Source: Condylostoma magnum (lineage: Eukaryota > Ciliophora > Heterotrichea > Heterotrichida > Condylostomatidae). Taken from it: a stretch of 64,000 nt of DNA. Made by a program: the position numbers and the translations under genes. Under the pieces are notes generated by a model. The model had not been told where the DNA came from. It saw only the letters and a list, made by a program, of their open reading frames with translations, and made no database searches. How positions within the stretch are numbered: the first letter of the stretch is position 1; every line of letters starts with the position of its first letter. Of this stretch, positions 24,244-35,841 are shown one piece after another. Location of the stretch: positions 264,706 through 328,705 of the forward strand of contig CAKKTI010000001.1 in the NCBI GenBank assembly GCA_920105805.1, in the 5' to 3' direction.

Positions 24244-25263
24244 CTAATTAATCCCTGCTTGATTACCTTGTATATCCTCCTTAAAGATTTCCTTTAGAAT
24301 ATCTTCATCAGTACAAGTATCACCTAATAAATCAATAGGCTTTTGCACTTCCTCTAATCTTATATCCTCTTAATTACTCCCTAACAAATCTTATTAAACT
24401 TCTTCCTTATTCTCAATTAAATCAGTACCTTGTTACTTCCCACCTAAATGATCAAAAATATCAACAACCTAACTCTATTCCTCCTATTTCCTACTCATTA
24501 CCGAGCTATGCACTCTATAAAACGCTGGTTATTATTTCTTTCTTCTCAAATTAAGCTTAACCTAAGTTTACCCTTCCCAATTAAAATCTTAAGGTAGGTT
24601 TCTCCTAGGAGCTTAGTCTACTCCTATATCCTTCTACACAGGCATAGTAGTTTAAGGTAACTCAGGTTAAAACTTATTCATATACAGCATGTAATCCCCA
24701 CTGCCACTAATCCTTTACTTCAACGCAAATCTATAATTTCTCTCCTGATTCAATCTGTTAGTATCAGATATCAACTCCATGATTCTCTCATACTTATCTG
24801 ATATTATAATAGCCCCTTATTTATCTCTACAGAAAAAGTTCTTAACTCTTGATACCTTATACCCGTCCTGTATTAAAATATCCACAACTGGCTGATAGCC
24901 AGTCACTAGCAGATGCTCGTACATAGTCAAAGCTTTTGCAATTACTCTCCATTTATCCATGTTCAAAGCTTCAAATAGAAATTTCAGAATTGTCGGTGCA
25001 TCTTCTACATACTAAGACCTATAGGAAAGTTAGTCTAAATGTAAAGCTGTTATAGGATTCTCAGAATCTTACAGGGCTTCTTCTAAAAGTAATTATAAAC
25101 CTGTTTTTGTAAGCTAATCATAAGCGTGTTTTATATAGCTAAATGAAGTGGTCTTATAGGATTTATATTAGTCCTTGCATTCCTCCCAACTCGGCAAGTT
25201 TTCATGCAATTCTGATAACTTCTCCTAGGCAACATACTTAAATTGATGTAACTTTTCCCACAT
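24244..25263 (-). CDS. Epsin-like ENTH-domain protein
   Basis: The ~339-residue protein starts with an ENTH domain (about residues 15-150), which binds phosphoinositides and bends membranes in clathrin traffic. The ENTH signature is clear: MDKWRVIAKALTMYEHLLVT, then VVDILIQDGYKVSRVKNFF and a DKYERIMELI helix. The rest is a low-complexity Gln/Pro-rich tail with adaptor-type acidic pieces such as VVDIFDHLGG, QDLLGSNQED and IDLLGD, consistent with clathrin- or AP-binding peptides. It ends in tandem TAG TAA (24246-24241). Its ATG overlaps the TAA of the upstream gene by one base (TAATG). Confidence 0.85.
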
Positions 25264-26609
25264 TATAATCTACTAATATTACTATTACTACGTGTTACGC
25301 GGGGGTGAAATTGCTGATCACCAGAAATGTCTGATACGCTCAATACAAGCTTTCTACGCCTTCTAACTTTCCTACGGATTTAAGGCCTACTCTCTCCTGA
25401 CATTCTTACTGGTTTATAAGGCTGTCTGTTTTGCTTTTTCTAGAATTTTAAAGTTGGGACTTTAATCTCTGGGTTTGGGGGGAGTTTTATTGATGTAGAA
25501 ATTCTGTTATCTATACTGCTTTGCAAGGAATCAGGAGTTCCTATTGAACTGGATAAAGACGATAAAATTTGTTCTTTATTGGAAATATAAGAATAATCTT
25601 GATTACTTTTAAAAACTACGCTTGCTGACTGATGTGACGAAGCTTCTGAGTATAAAATATCGTTTAGTTATACTGACTGATGAGTTTCCATTTATGAGTG
25701 TATAGCATTGAAAACCATGTTTTCCTTTAAAGTGATGTTTAGATTATCTTAAAAAGGTTTTACTGAGTTATTTGTGTTTTTTAGGTGTAATAGCTCATTA
25801 ATCAAATTATTTCTTTAAGATGCTGAATATACGTCAGGATCTGCTAAATTGTAAAGATTTCTATAGTCCTAAGTGTTTTGTATATTTGTGAATTGAAACT
25901 AGCTAGCTAAAGATTCTCCTAGAGGACTTGTTTAACTGTCATTTATCTCTATTTCATCTCATATTGAGGGAATTGTTTCATCATATGTCTCTCCATATGC
26001 TTTATTGGGAAACAGTTTATAAAAGAATGCATGTATTACATTTCTTACACAAATAAAATCCTTTCCGACCTATTCTAGAGTTTTTATAAGCATTTGATTA
26101 TGATCCTATGGAGTATTATACTATTCATTGTTAGATTTTTCATTAGGAGGCGTATCTAAATCTCTTAAGTCTGAAATTGGCTTATAGAATATGTTTTCTT
26201 GTAAAATGTTAGTTGGCACTACTGGCTTTAATGATTTCCTAACCTCTCTGTCTAAGTACCTAAGCATTTCTTATAGTAATTCATAATGTTGACTAAAAGT
26301 TTGCTTTACTTCGTGTTATAAAAAGGTTAGATGGTTATTAAAACTTGTAAAAGCTTATTAGCAGTAATTTTTTAGCTCTTAATACTAGCTTCGTTGTTAG
26401 TTTATTATAAATTTTTATTTATTAAGTTCAAAATCAAAAGATTTCAAAAAAATGAGAAGATCTTAGTTCATCTGTCTATTATGATTGTAGAATTTAGTAA
26501 AGAGTTTGTTTCATTATTTAGATTATTCATTCAATAGCAATTACTGGTTCATTTTAGTCAAAAAATCATCACTTGCTTTTACTCTTTCAATAGTATTCTA
26601 GATGGACAT
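25263..26609 (-). CDS. Coiled-coil/low-complexity protein, unknown function
   Basis: The ~448-residue protein has an N-terminal ~150-residue helical, Gln-rich region that probably forms coiled coil, a middle with Ser/Thr/Asn-rich linkers, and a basic end (RPQIRRKVRRRRKLVLSVSD). No domain is recognised. The frame ends in TAA that shares its last base with the epsin start codon, so the two genes are either bicistronic, overlapping at their untranslated ends, or joined by an unseen splice. Its ATG lies 100 nt from the divergent cullin start. Confidence 0.55.
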
Positions 26610-26709
26610 TATAATTAGATTCTAAAAATGTCCTAATTTATATAAAAACTGTTATAACCCTTTATTTTAACGAAGAGCAAATTGAATATACTTTTAAATT
26701 ATTACAAAT

Positions 26710-28917
26710 ATGAAAACCAAGTCACTAGAAGAAATACTTGATCGGATAAATGATTATATAGTATAACCACTATTAAAGGAGGCATACAATTCTGGTAGGT
26801 TTATCAAATCACCACTTGCTTAGATAATTGAGCTTTACTCTAATATTCGATCTCTTTTTTACAATAATGAGTAATGATCTACGGTTTTTGAAAGCTATTA
26901 AACTATTTTATAAACATTTATTGTCTCAAGCATTGCTCCTAACTTGAGAAATGCACAAGGCACCGCTTTTCTCAGGTAATTTGGGTTCTATTGGAATGTA
27001 TACAAGTGCATTGCTTTTGATTTATTAAAGGTTTTTAATTATTTAGAATTTGAGGCTATAAACTTCTACAATAGACCGTCACTAACCGATATTTCTCTAC
27101 AAGTTTTTTAGATTAATTGTGTATAAGTTTTTAGATATGACATTATAGAATAATTACTAAACATAATTACAGTATACCGTAACGGAGATGCTTCAATGGA
27201 TGATTACTACTGCGATAGTTGTAGAGCATTATTTCAAACGATGTTTTACAGCTCTTAATTCATCAGAAAATAGGATAATAAAATCAACGTAAGAGGGGAA
27301 ATTCCGGATAATCTTGAACTGTATGAAAGTTTTGCTCAAAGATTTTTGGAAGATACTAAAGAGTATCTTGCTTAAATTGCGGAATAAATGAACTACTAAT
27401 AAGATGCTTTTGTGTTTTTAGATAAAATTGGGAAAATATTAGAAATAGAAAACTAAATAGCAGAGTAGTTTTTAACTTAAAGTACGGCTACTTAGTAAAG
27501 AAAGATTATTAATATTCAGTGGATAAAGGGTAATAGGGATAAAATAAATCAAATCGTAGAATAACTTGGGTCGGACAATTTCATGGATATAAATAATGAG
27601 AAAATGACCAAGTTGTTCTTATTGCTTAAATAAACTAAGAAAACTAAAGTCATCTTTTTAAATATATTGGAAAAGGGTATTAGAAATTAAATGAATTAGA
27701 TAGTTGAAGAACAGTATCAAAATCAATTTGAAATATTTAACGTAATAATAGAATATAATGCAAAAGTTGATTAAATAATTTAAACCTGCTTTATGGATGA
27801 CGGAGAAGTGAAAAACGTGAAAAATAGAGCATTTTAAGCTACAATAAACTTATTAGAAAATTTGCCTTAATTAATTGCTTAACATTGTAATTAAAGGTTA
27901 TAGGACTTTGGCCAAAGAAATCAAGCTAGTTATTATGAAGAAATGTATAATATCATATAAATAATGAAATGAGTAAGAGATAGAGATGTCCTTTTGAATT
28001 GTTATGCTAGAGAACTTATAATAAGGAATTTAAATCAAGTTGATGTCCCATAAGAAGCAGAGTAATATGTGATTAATTCCCTTAAAAACGAATTTGGTTA
28101 AAATTACTTATTCAGGATCATTAATCTAAAAAATGATATGCTAAATTCAAAGTATATTACAGAATAGTATATAATTTGAACTAAAATGAGAGGGTTAACT
28201 TAAGATGCATTAGAAGTAAACATTATAAGAGAAAGTTGCTGACCTTTTCCAAAACCTCAATAAATAAATTTACCTCCCTCATTATAAGCAATGGCAAGTG
28301 ATTTTGAGGTGTACTATACTAATACATTTTATAGAAGAAAAGTAAGCTGGATTTATAATTTGGGAAAGGTTGAAGTAAGTGTTTTGTTTCCCACTGATAA
28401 AAATTACACCTTGTATGTAACACCATTGCAATTTTCAGCACTTGATTTGTTTAATTCATCAAATGAATTAACTCTTAATGGTATTTCTAATGTTCTCTAA
28501 GTGTAATCAAAGGTATTAAAAAGTTAGATTATAGGATTATTTAACCCAAGAATGTAAATTTTAAGCAAAACTAGCTCAGGTAAGCGACTTGATGATAATG
28601 AAGCAGTTCAGATTAACTACAATTTTACTTTTCCTAGATTGATTGTTAATTATTTACCTTAGTTCAAAAACGCAAAGGTTTAAAGTAATAATTATAGTGA
28701 TGAGGGAGAAAGAAAGTACTTAATTGACTGTTATATTATAAAAGTTGCTAAAACTAAAAGATCAATTCTTTATAATGACCTTATTCAAGAAGTTTAAAGG
28801 ATAAGCTAATTTAGCCCGTCAATTTCTATGATAAAAAAGAGGGTTGAAAACTTAGTATCAAGAGATTTTCTGGAAAGAGATGAATACAATAATGATCTAT
28901 TCCATTATTTTGATTAG
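26710..28917 (+). CDS. Cullin (scaffold of cullin-RING ubiquitin ligase)
   Basis: The ~735-residue protein has the normal cullin length. The C-terminal half shows the cullin homology region and the winged-helix end: YIIKVAKTKRSI contains the neddylation-site Lys context (IVRIMKxRK in other cullins), followed by SMIKKRVENLVSRDFLERDE, which matches IKKRIExLIxRDYxERD. The N-terminal half is helical cullin repeats. Cullins bridge substrate adaptors and the RBX1 RING protein. Normal cullins end ~10 residues after RDYxERD; here the tandem TAG TAA at 28915-28920 falls exactly there. Confidence 0.88.
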
Positions 28918-28920
28918 TAA

Positions 28921-29153
28921 TTTAGATGGATTTACTTCATTTTTCCTAATAAATAATCCTGTATAGTTGTAGTATTAGATTAAATTTTGTATCACTGTTT
29001 GGACAATATAATAATTCCTTCAGTTGGATGCAACACTTTTATCATGCAATTATTTACCAATAGTAGCTTGAATTTTAGTTAAATTTATATATTAATATTC
29101 AACTATTATAAGAGTTTTTTATTTAGTATGAGGTAAATATCATAATATTAAAA
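28921..29153. other. 233-bp AT-rich spacer
   Basis: This spacer lies between the cullin and a short gene. A minus-strand frame is open here but has no family resemblance and overlaps the cullin 3' end, so I do not call it. No RNA gene is seen. Confidence 0.35.
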
Positions 29154-29378
29154 ATGAGGATTTTGAGTGCCTTTGCCGATTGGATATGTTGTGGGGCTAA
29201 GGATAATGAAGAAGTGAATCAAAACTTATAATCCAACCCAGTTACTATTGCAAAAAATATAATAAATCCATAATTCAACGAGAATCATAACATCCAGGAA
29301 TAGTAAAACTAGTATAGTGAAGTATATCAACGCAAAAAATATATTAGAAACCATGCTAGAGCCAATTCAAGAAGTTGA
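29154..29378 (+). CDS. Short hypothetical protein with early Cys pair
   Basis: A 74-residue frame starts MRILSAFADWICCGAKDNEE and continues with Asn/Gln-rich polar sequence, ending at TGA 29376-29378. The early ADWICCGA could be a palmitoylation site. Support is limited to the start context and the amino-acid pattern; the AP-1 mu gene begins 55 nt downstream. Confidence 0.4.
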
Positions 29379-29433
29379 AGTTATAATAAATTACTATTTT
29401 ACTTACAAACTATAACTAAAAATAACTATAAAC

Positions 29434-30735
29434 ATGGGGTTTGGTCCTTCAGGAGTTTACATACTTGACATAAAGGGTAAATGTATAATCCATAGAGCTT
29501 ATAGACGTGATGCTCCTCTTCCTAATATTGTATCAGACAGATTCACTCGCATGGTTTTAGAAGCTGAGGAGGAGTCAATTCGGCCAGTATTTCTATACAA
29601 CGAAGTTAATTACATGTGAATTCGCTATAACAACCTTTTCATATGCGGTACTAGTGCCTTAAACGCAAATGCTATGTTAGTTTTTACTTTCCTATACCGT
29701 CTTGCTGATGTTTTAAGCTAATATTTTTGTGAATTAGAGGAAGAATCGATAAAAGACAACTTTGTTATTACATATGAACTTTTAGATGAAATGCTAGATA
29801 ACGGGTATCCTTAAACTACCGAGTTCAATGTATTAAAAAACTATATATAAAGTGACAGTCAAAGACTTTATGTAAAAGGAGAGGATTAAGTTACTGTTCC
29901 TGTTTGAGTTTCCAATGCTGTGTCATGGAGAGCTGAGGGAATCAGGTATAAGAAAAATGAAGTGTTTTTAGATGTTGTAGAACAGTTAAATCTTTTTGTT
30001 GCTTCTAATGGGTCTGTATTACGTTCGGAGATCATCGGGACGCTGAAAATGCGATGCTAATTAAGTGGAATGCCTGAGCTGAAACTAGGCTTGAATGATA
30101 AACTGCTGTTTGAGGCCACTGGCAGACAAACTAGAGGTAAAGCAGTGGAATTAGAAGACATAAAATTCCATCAATGTGTCAAATTAGCTCGTTTTGAAAG
30201 TGACAGGACTATTTCCTTCATTCCTCCAGATGGTGAGTTTGAGGTAATGTCCTACAGATTGAGCACCTACGTAAAACCGTTAATATGAGTTGAGCCGGTT
30301 ATAGAGACTAAGGGTAATTCAAGGATGGAATATACAGTATAATTAAAATCCTCGTTTAAGTCCAGGTCAATAGCTAATAACGTGCAGATAGTGATTCCAG
30401 TTCCAAGCGATGCTATTTCCCCGTAATTCAAAAGCTCTGTAGGATCTATTAAATACAAGCCAGGCTAAAACGCGATGGTGTGGAATATAAAGCAATTACA
30501 AGGGTAAAAGGGACATACAGCTACTGGCAGTTTCTAGCTTCCTTCAGTTCATTCCAACGAGAGAAATAATTTTAGAAAGATTCCTATTTCAGTTGTATTT
30601 GAAATTCCGTATTTCACTGTATCTGGAATCCAAGTGAGGTATTTAAAGGTCATTGAGAAGTCAGGGTATCAAGCATTACCTTGGATTAGGTATATTACAC
30701 AAAATGGAGACTATCAGTTGAGAATGCCATCTTAG
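29434..30735 (+). CDS. AP-1 complex subunit mu (clathrin adaptor medium chain)
   Basis: The 433-residue protein matches AP-1 mu over its full length. It has the longin-like N-terminus ([18 protein letters not shown]), the linker [18 protein letters not shown], and the C-terminal mu-homology domain with [20 protein letters not shown] and the end [20 protein letters not shown], nearly invariant in AP-1 mu. AP-1 sorts cargo at the trans-Golgi and endosomes by binding YxxPhi signals. TAA, TAG and TGA serve as Gln and Trp inside. The TAG at 30733 falls within three residues of the family end, again showing TAG as stop. Confidence 0.96.
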
Positions 30736-30747
30736 TTAGATTAAATT

Positions 30748-32841
30748 ATGAGACATCATAGAAGTGTGGACTGAGACACTAGGGAAGCGAGGATATTGAT
30801 AGAGTAGGCAAAGTTATAGGAAGAATTTTTGTAAGCTTAGTCTAGATAAAGTCCTGACGGAATTAAAGGGTAAAATAGTTATAAGTTGAATAGATAATTG
30901 GATCAGTTGAAATATAAAAACATGTAAAAGAAGAATAAGTAGGATTTTTTAGTGAGGTAAATTATATTGCTATAATAGGAAAGATGAACAGATAAGTAAA
31001 ATAAATATAAATAAATTAAGAAAAGATTTAAGAGGTAGTAGTAACTTTAAAATGAGGAAGATTTTATTACATAGTAATTAGTTTTCATAAGATAAAGGTA
31101 ATAACTGAGTGGGAATTGTATTGCTGATAAGGTAAGGCAAGCAAAAGAAGCTTATGATAAATTAAACAAACTTACTTAAAAGTCATAAAATGCTAGTTAA
31201 TTAGCGATACACGATTTTATTGAAATACATCATAATGTTGAGGTGTAAAAAGATGATAATCATTAAGATAGAATGAAAAGAAGATAAAAGATTACAGATT
31301 AACGTTATAAATAGGAAAATTATAAGCAATAGTTAGATACTATGAGTAGAAATTTCGCTATTAATTAAATAGATCAATAAGATTCCTAATAAATGCACTA
31401 TTCCTTTTACATTAATTTTTCTTAATAATTCGAATAATATATGATTGAACAGAAACAATAGAAAAACTATCAAAATTTAATAGATTCTTATAAGCAAATC
31501 TTTTATTAAATCAAAGTGTAATTTGTAATCAGAGTATTGTAAAATAGTCAAATTGTAGATGTTGATGACAATTATTCACCAGCTGTAGCTTTAAGATGCT
31601 TAAAAAAACTGATTTTGCAATAAGGAACACTATCACTCAGATTTTCTGAGTTATCTTAACAATAAAATTAACTACAAGATTAATACAACAAACTATAAAC
31701 AAAAGTTGAATAATATAAAGCTGATAAGATTGATTTATCATAACTGGTATAAAATATTAAAGAAAGGGCATAGATAATCATACCTGAAGAAATTTAAACT
31801 ATGAATAACTTAAAATTAAAACTTAGTAGAGCATATGAAGCTAAAAGTGATTAAAATGTTTAATTAGAAAAACTGTGCTTATACTCTTCAAGACTGATTT
31901 AAGCAATTAGTTTAAGATTCTATAACACTGTAGATAGAATACTTTAACTAGGGTTTAATACCAATTCAAAGCTTTAGTAGCAATAAAATTAAGTAAGACC
32001 AGATATAATGCAGCTTAATTAAGACAGTTAATCAAATTTTTAGTAGATCCGAAGAAATAAGACCAGATAAAACACATTACCTTCTAATTTATCTCCTACT
32101 AAAATTGCTATGGACAATTACATACCATACACATAATCAGAAATACAAACAATATGCTAGTTTGCATTATAACCTTGAGAGGGGAAGTAATTAACTAAGT
32201 GATTATAGTCTATTCCTCTACTGAAATATTGTATAAGTGCATTTCATTTATAAAGTTTTATTAAGAAGTATGGATAAGAAAAATGAAAAGATAATGTTTG
32301 AAAGTTAGTTAGAAAGTCACATAAAATTCTTCGATAAAAGTTTTAATTTTATATACAATTACTAATTTAACAGACGTAAGATACTCGAACTGGTATATTA
32401 GAAGAAAAGCAATCTTTATAGAAGGTAAAACTTGATTAAAATTAAAAGAAGTTAAAACAGCACCTAAAAAAGCAGCAATACTCCTTGAAATAAAATATCA
32501 TATTTGATAAAATGAATAGAAAAGCTAATATTTAGTCTCTAGAAGGATGGAAAAAGTTTTAAATATAATCTTAAACTCCTTGTTAAAGATTTATAATAGA
32601 AGATGCTTAATCTTATTATCACTCAGAAAAGAATCCTAGAAGAAATTTTTAAAGTAAAGTCAATTCTAAAGCTTTTATTAGACATTCCTCTTAGACTATA
32701 GATCGTAAATCAATAATAAAGGAATCTATTCTTATAGAAAAGTCTTTATCAAATATTTAAAAGATAAGAAGCCTCAAGAATCTACAAAGGCGCTCTAATT
32801 CAATAGCCACCAATGATACAAATTTACCTTCTATATACTAA
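30748..32841 (+). CDS. Long coiled-coil protein
   Basis: The ~697-residue protein starts MRHHRSVDWDTREARILIEQ and is predominantly Gln/Lys/Glu-rich coiled coil, with several breaks. The general layout recalls outer-dynein-arm docking coiled coils, but I see no decisive motif. Several TGA-Trp codons occur in the C-terminal third (including the one at 32176), so TGA is not the stop there. TAA 32839-32841 is the probable end, one base before the facing gene's stop at 32843. The ATG lies 12 nt after the AP-1 mu TAG and in the same frame. Confidence 0.65.
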
Positions 32842-32842
32842 T

Positions 32843-33577
32843 TTAAAGTTTTATAATACTTTTATTACTTACTCTATTCATTTTATATAAGAGCTGATCA
32901 ATTCTTCTTAAATTATTGTCACTAGGATTACCTTCATCAATGGAAGCTCCCATACGACTATATGATGTTGTTTTACTTCTGTTAAGAATTGTTTTATTAT
33001 TATTTGAAAAAGTACTTCTGTTTAGTATATAGGATTTATATAGTTTTGCATTAGACAAATAACTCTACTAAAGTTTGTTTGCAACTTAATTCTTCATTTG
33101 AAATATCTTTTCTAGCTCTGATACATAATTTACCTTACGAGTTTTCCTTCTTTTTGAGTATCTTTCTAAGGGTGTTCTAACTCTTATATTTCTAGTTCTT
33201 CTTTTCTAAATTTCTTAAACAGGCTTTAAAGGTAAAAGCGTTTATGATTTTGAGTTTTAAGGTCTTCATAATCTAGTTCTTTACCTAGTTCTAGATTTAA
33301 ATTTCCCTGATTTGATATACTGTTCGTTGTGCTTGCATTATATTATGATTCCATTGATTTCTTCCATTAGCTTATCAAATTGAGCATCTTATGAATCATA
33401 TCTGCTTTAATCCCGTATGACTTATGTTAGTTTACTTAATCTGTGCTTATTTGTTGTATATTTATAGTCTTTCATGGCTATTCTCTAAGTGTTTTGTTTA
33501 GTCCTGTATTAGTATGTAGGCCGCTTAGTTGAGTTTGATCTTTTACTTATTTTTTATTTTATTACCCTAATACTCAT
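32843..33577 (-). CDS. Basic Ser/Arg/Lys-rich hypothetical protein
   Basis: The 244-residue protein is strongly basic (start MSIRVIKQKISKRSNSTKRP; middle QEIQKRRTRNIRVRTPLERY) with a helical piece around residues 60-75 (DAQFDKLMEEINGI). It might be microtubule- or nucleic-acid-associated on charge alone. It ends in TAA 32845-32843, directly abutting the coiled-coil gene on the other strand. Its start codon is separated by 7 nt from the divergent Cys-rich gene's ATG. Confidence 0.5.
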
Positions 33578-33584
33578 TTTTGTA

Positions 33585-34052
33585 ATGGAAATAAAGAAAA
33601 TATAAGAGTAATTGTGTACGCGTATATCAAATGCTGTTAACTATTGATAAGACTTTAAATAAAATGAAAGTAAAGCAGGATAGACGTTGTAAACACTTGA
33701 AAAGCTATTATCGATAATTTTTAAGTTGCAAAAGGCCAAAAATCTAAAAATATAATGCTAAATAATAACCAGTACACATACAACAGTAGGAATGGTGCCA
33801 AGTTACACTGAAGATGCAATGAACAACAGTTATATTAATTAATCAATCATAGAAGATCCCCACTTAATATTTAAAAGGTAAACAACTTATGGAATGTGCC
33901 CTGGCTGCAACAACATTAGCTAGTTAAACAGCTGCTAAAATTGCTATTAGTAAAGATGCTCAGACTGCATTTAACAACTGGAAGATCACGAGATATAGTC
34001 ATTTAAAAGGTGCTTCGTAGTGAACTGCAACGGTTATTTCACCAAACATTAG
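33585..34052 (+). CDS. Small Cys-rich (probably zinc-binding) protein
   Basis: The 155-residue frame has a helical N-terminal half (start MEIKKIQEQLCTRISNAVNY) and a Cys cluster around residues 105-150: CPGCNN, then CQNC, CSDC and CFVVNC, spaced like a zinc ribbon or small zinc finger. I do not recognise a family. The stop TAG at 34050 lies inside the last codons of the opposite-strand PAP2 gene, so either the overlap is real or one stop is misplaced. Confidence 0.5.
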
Positions 34053-34566
34053 GATATAAGTAATAAAAACTTGTGCTGACGCAAACTCCAATAATTGCTC
34101 CTAGTATAGTATCTCCAATATAGTGGCACATATAGTAAACTCTGGCAAACATAGTTAGCAGTATCAAGGGCACTGCTACCCATATAGGTACAAACCCTTT
34201 AAGTACTAAAAACCATCAAAATGCAGCTGAGTGGTTTGAGTCACCACTTGGCAGCGAGTAATTCTTTTCTTTATTCCTAAAATTAAACTTAAGCTATGTA
34301 TTTCTTTTCTCATTTATTTCTGGTCGAGGCCTTCTTATAAGTTCTTTACTAAATTTACTAGATAAGCCTACTATTCCTGGGAATAATAGTAAAACTCCAG
34401 AATTACATAGTAGTTCTTAAGATGAAGTAGTAGCAAAAAATCAAAGAAGAGCTGATATCTGATTATTGTACATTGCAGCGTAGGATGCCACAATGAATTC
34501 TAAGCTTCCCCCACTGTAATTAGATTTGTGGATTTACCTAGACAGCTTTTCATCCAAACTCTTCAT
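34039..34566 (-). CDS. PAP2-family membrane phosphatase
   Basis: The 175-residue polytopic membrane protein has the three PAP2 signature blocks: KELIRRPRPE (KxxxxxxRP), PSGDSNHSAAF (normally PSGH) and ARVYYMCHYIGD (SRxxxxxHxxxD). PAP2 enzymes dephosphorylate lipid phosphates such as phosphatidate or dolichyl pyrophosphate. The Asp in place of His in the second block is a variant worth noting. There are four or five hydrophobic segments. TGA at 34041-34039 is taken as the stop; reading on adds a Cys-rich tail overlapping the facing gene. Confidence 0.78.
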
Positions 34567-34624
34567 TTAATTATATGCAATAATCTAAAAGTTACATTAT
34601 ATTGATAACTTAATTTCTTTATAA

Positions 34625-35617
34625 CTAAATAGAATCAGTTGTATTGCATGTATTACCAAATGGTCCTTACCTCTTATAATGAGTAATATGCTGGCTTGTC
34701 TTTAAAGTCTCTGAGCAAATGTAACAAAAATGAGTCTTTCCTCCACACTCTGGCCATACACAAGTTAAGAAATTGCATCCTGATTCTCTTAATACTCCAT
34801 TTCCACAATTTGGGCATTATTTTACACCTTAAATTGCACCTTCATTTTCAAAACATTTTCCTGTATGAATCTTTCCACAATAGGAACAAAAGAATGTATC
34901 GCAGTTGCCGCATTAGACTTATTTTATTACTTTTGGAACAATAAGCCAAAAACCGCATCCAGGGCAGTCACTATGTAAAAATTACACTTAATGTTCACTT
35001 TTTAAGGCAATTTAATGTTAAATGAGCATAGAATCAAGTTTTTAAAAGTCATCTTATGATAAAATTTGCATCAAACTTAGAATTTCTAGTTATTTAGGAC
35101 ATTCAGGACATACTAGTTAAGTTTTATCTAGTCTACCTTATTTCATTTTATCAAGTACATACTGATTAATACAATTATTACAGTGTAAGTGTGAGCAGCT
35201 TTGATAATAAAAGTTTTTAGGGGTAAATTCGGTATAGCATATATTACAGTTTATTTTCATATCTTAGTAGAACTTTTTATCTATATTTTGGTTGCAAATA
35301 CTACAGGTTATAGGCTTATCTTTATAACTTCTTTTAGTAAATAAAATCTATTACCGTAGACAGTGTTAACAGCACTTGTGATTGCAATCTAATTTAATAT
35401 TGCTTTAATTCTCGCAAAAATCACATTGTGGTTAAATATCAGGAATATCTTCTTTAGATTATGTATTAATTAACCTTACATTAGGGAAGATAAGCTATAT
35501 TATCATTTAAATCATGAATCAAGCAGATATTGCTATTACATAGGGCCAATCAATTATACTTTTATAAGCAGGTGATCGAGACATTTCTTCACCTTTCATT
35601 ATATTTTTACTAATCAT
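34625..35617 (-). CDS. RBR-type (RING-IBR-RING2) E3 ubiquitin ligase
   Basis: The ~330 residues given contain several Cys/His clusters in RBR order. A DFCENQ...CNHKCCQHCL...CSICNQ cluster comes first, then RING1 with CNICYTEF, CSHLHCNNCI and CPEC, an IBR with CPGC, CGNCDTFFCSYCG, and RING2 starting CPNCGNGVLRESGCNFLTC and continuing CGGKTHFCYIC. The Cys in the GCNFLTC segment corresponds to the ubiquitin-accepting catalytic Cys region. The coding pattern continues upstream of the ATG chosen here (35617) to about 35,800 without an ATG, so the true start may need a tiny intron or an unusual start. It ends at TAG 34627-34625. Confidence 0.75.
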
Positions 35618-35841
35618 TTCTACATATAAAAAAATAAGCTTTGATTGAAAACGTTTGATATGCTAATTTAAGTCTTTTAGATACCAAGGAACTAATTCTA
35701 ATAGTTATTAATCAAAATTGTAAAGAAAATACTATATTTCATCAAAAATACAAACAATACTACACTCTTTTCTCTCTTGATCAACCTTTCAATTAGATTT
35801 TTAGACTAAATCAAATTATTACAAGGTGAAAAATCTAAAAA

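Noticed and set aside
28921-29153. Minus-strand small protein in the spacer after the cullin
   Set aside because: The open frame depends on many reassigned codons in AT-rich sequence, has no recognisable motif and overlaps the cullin end.
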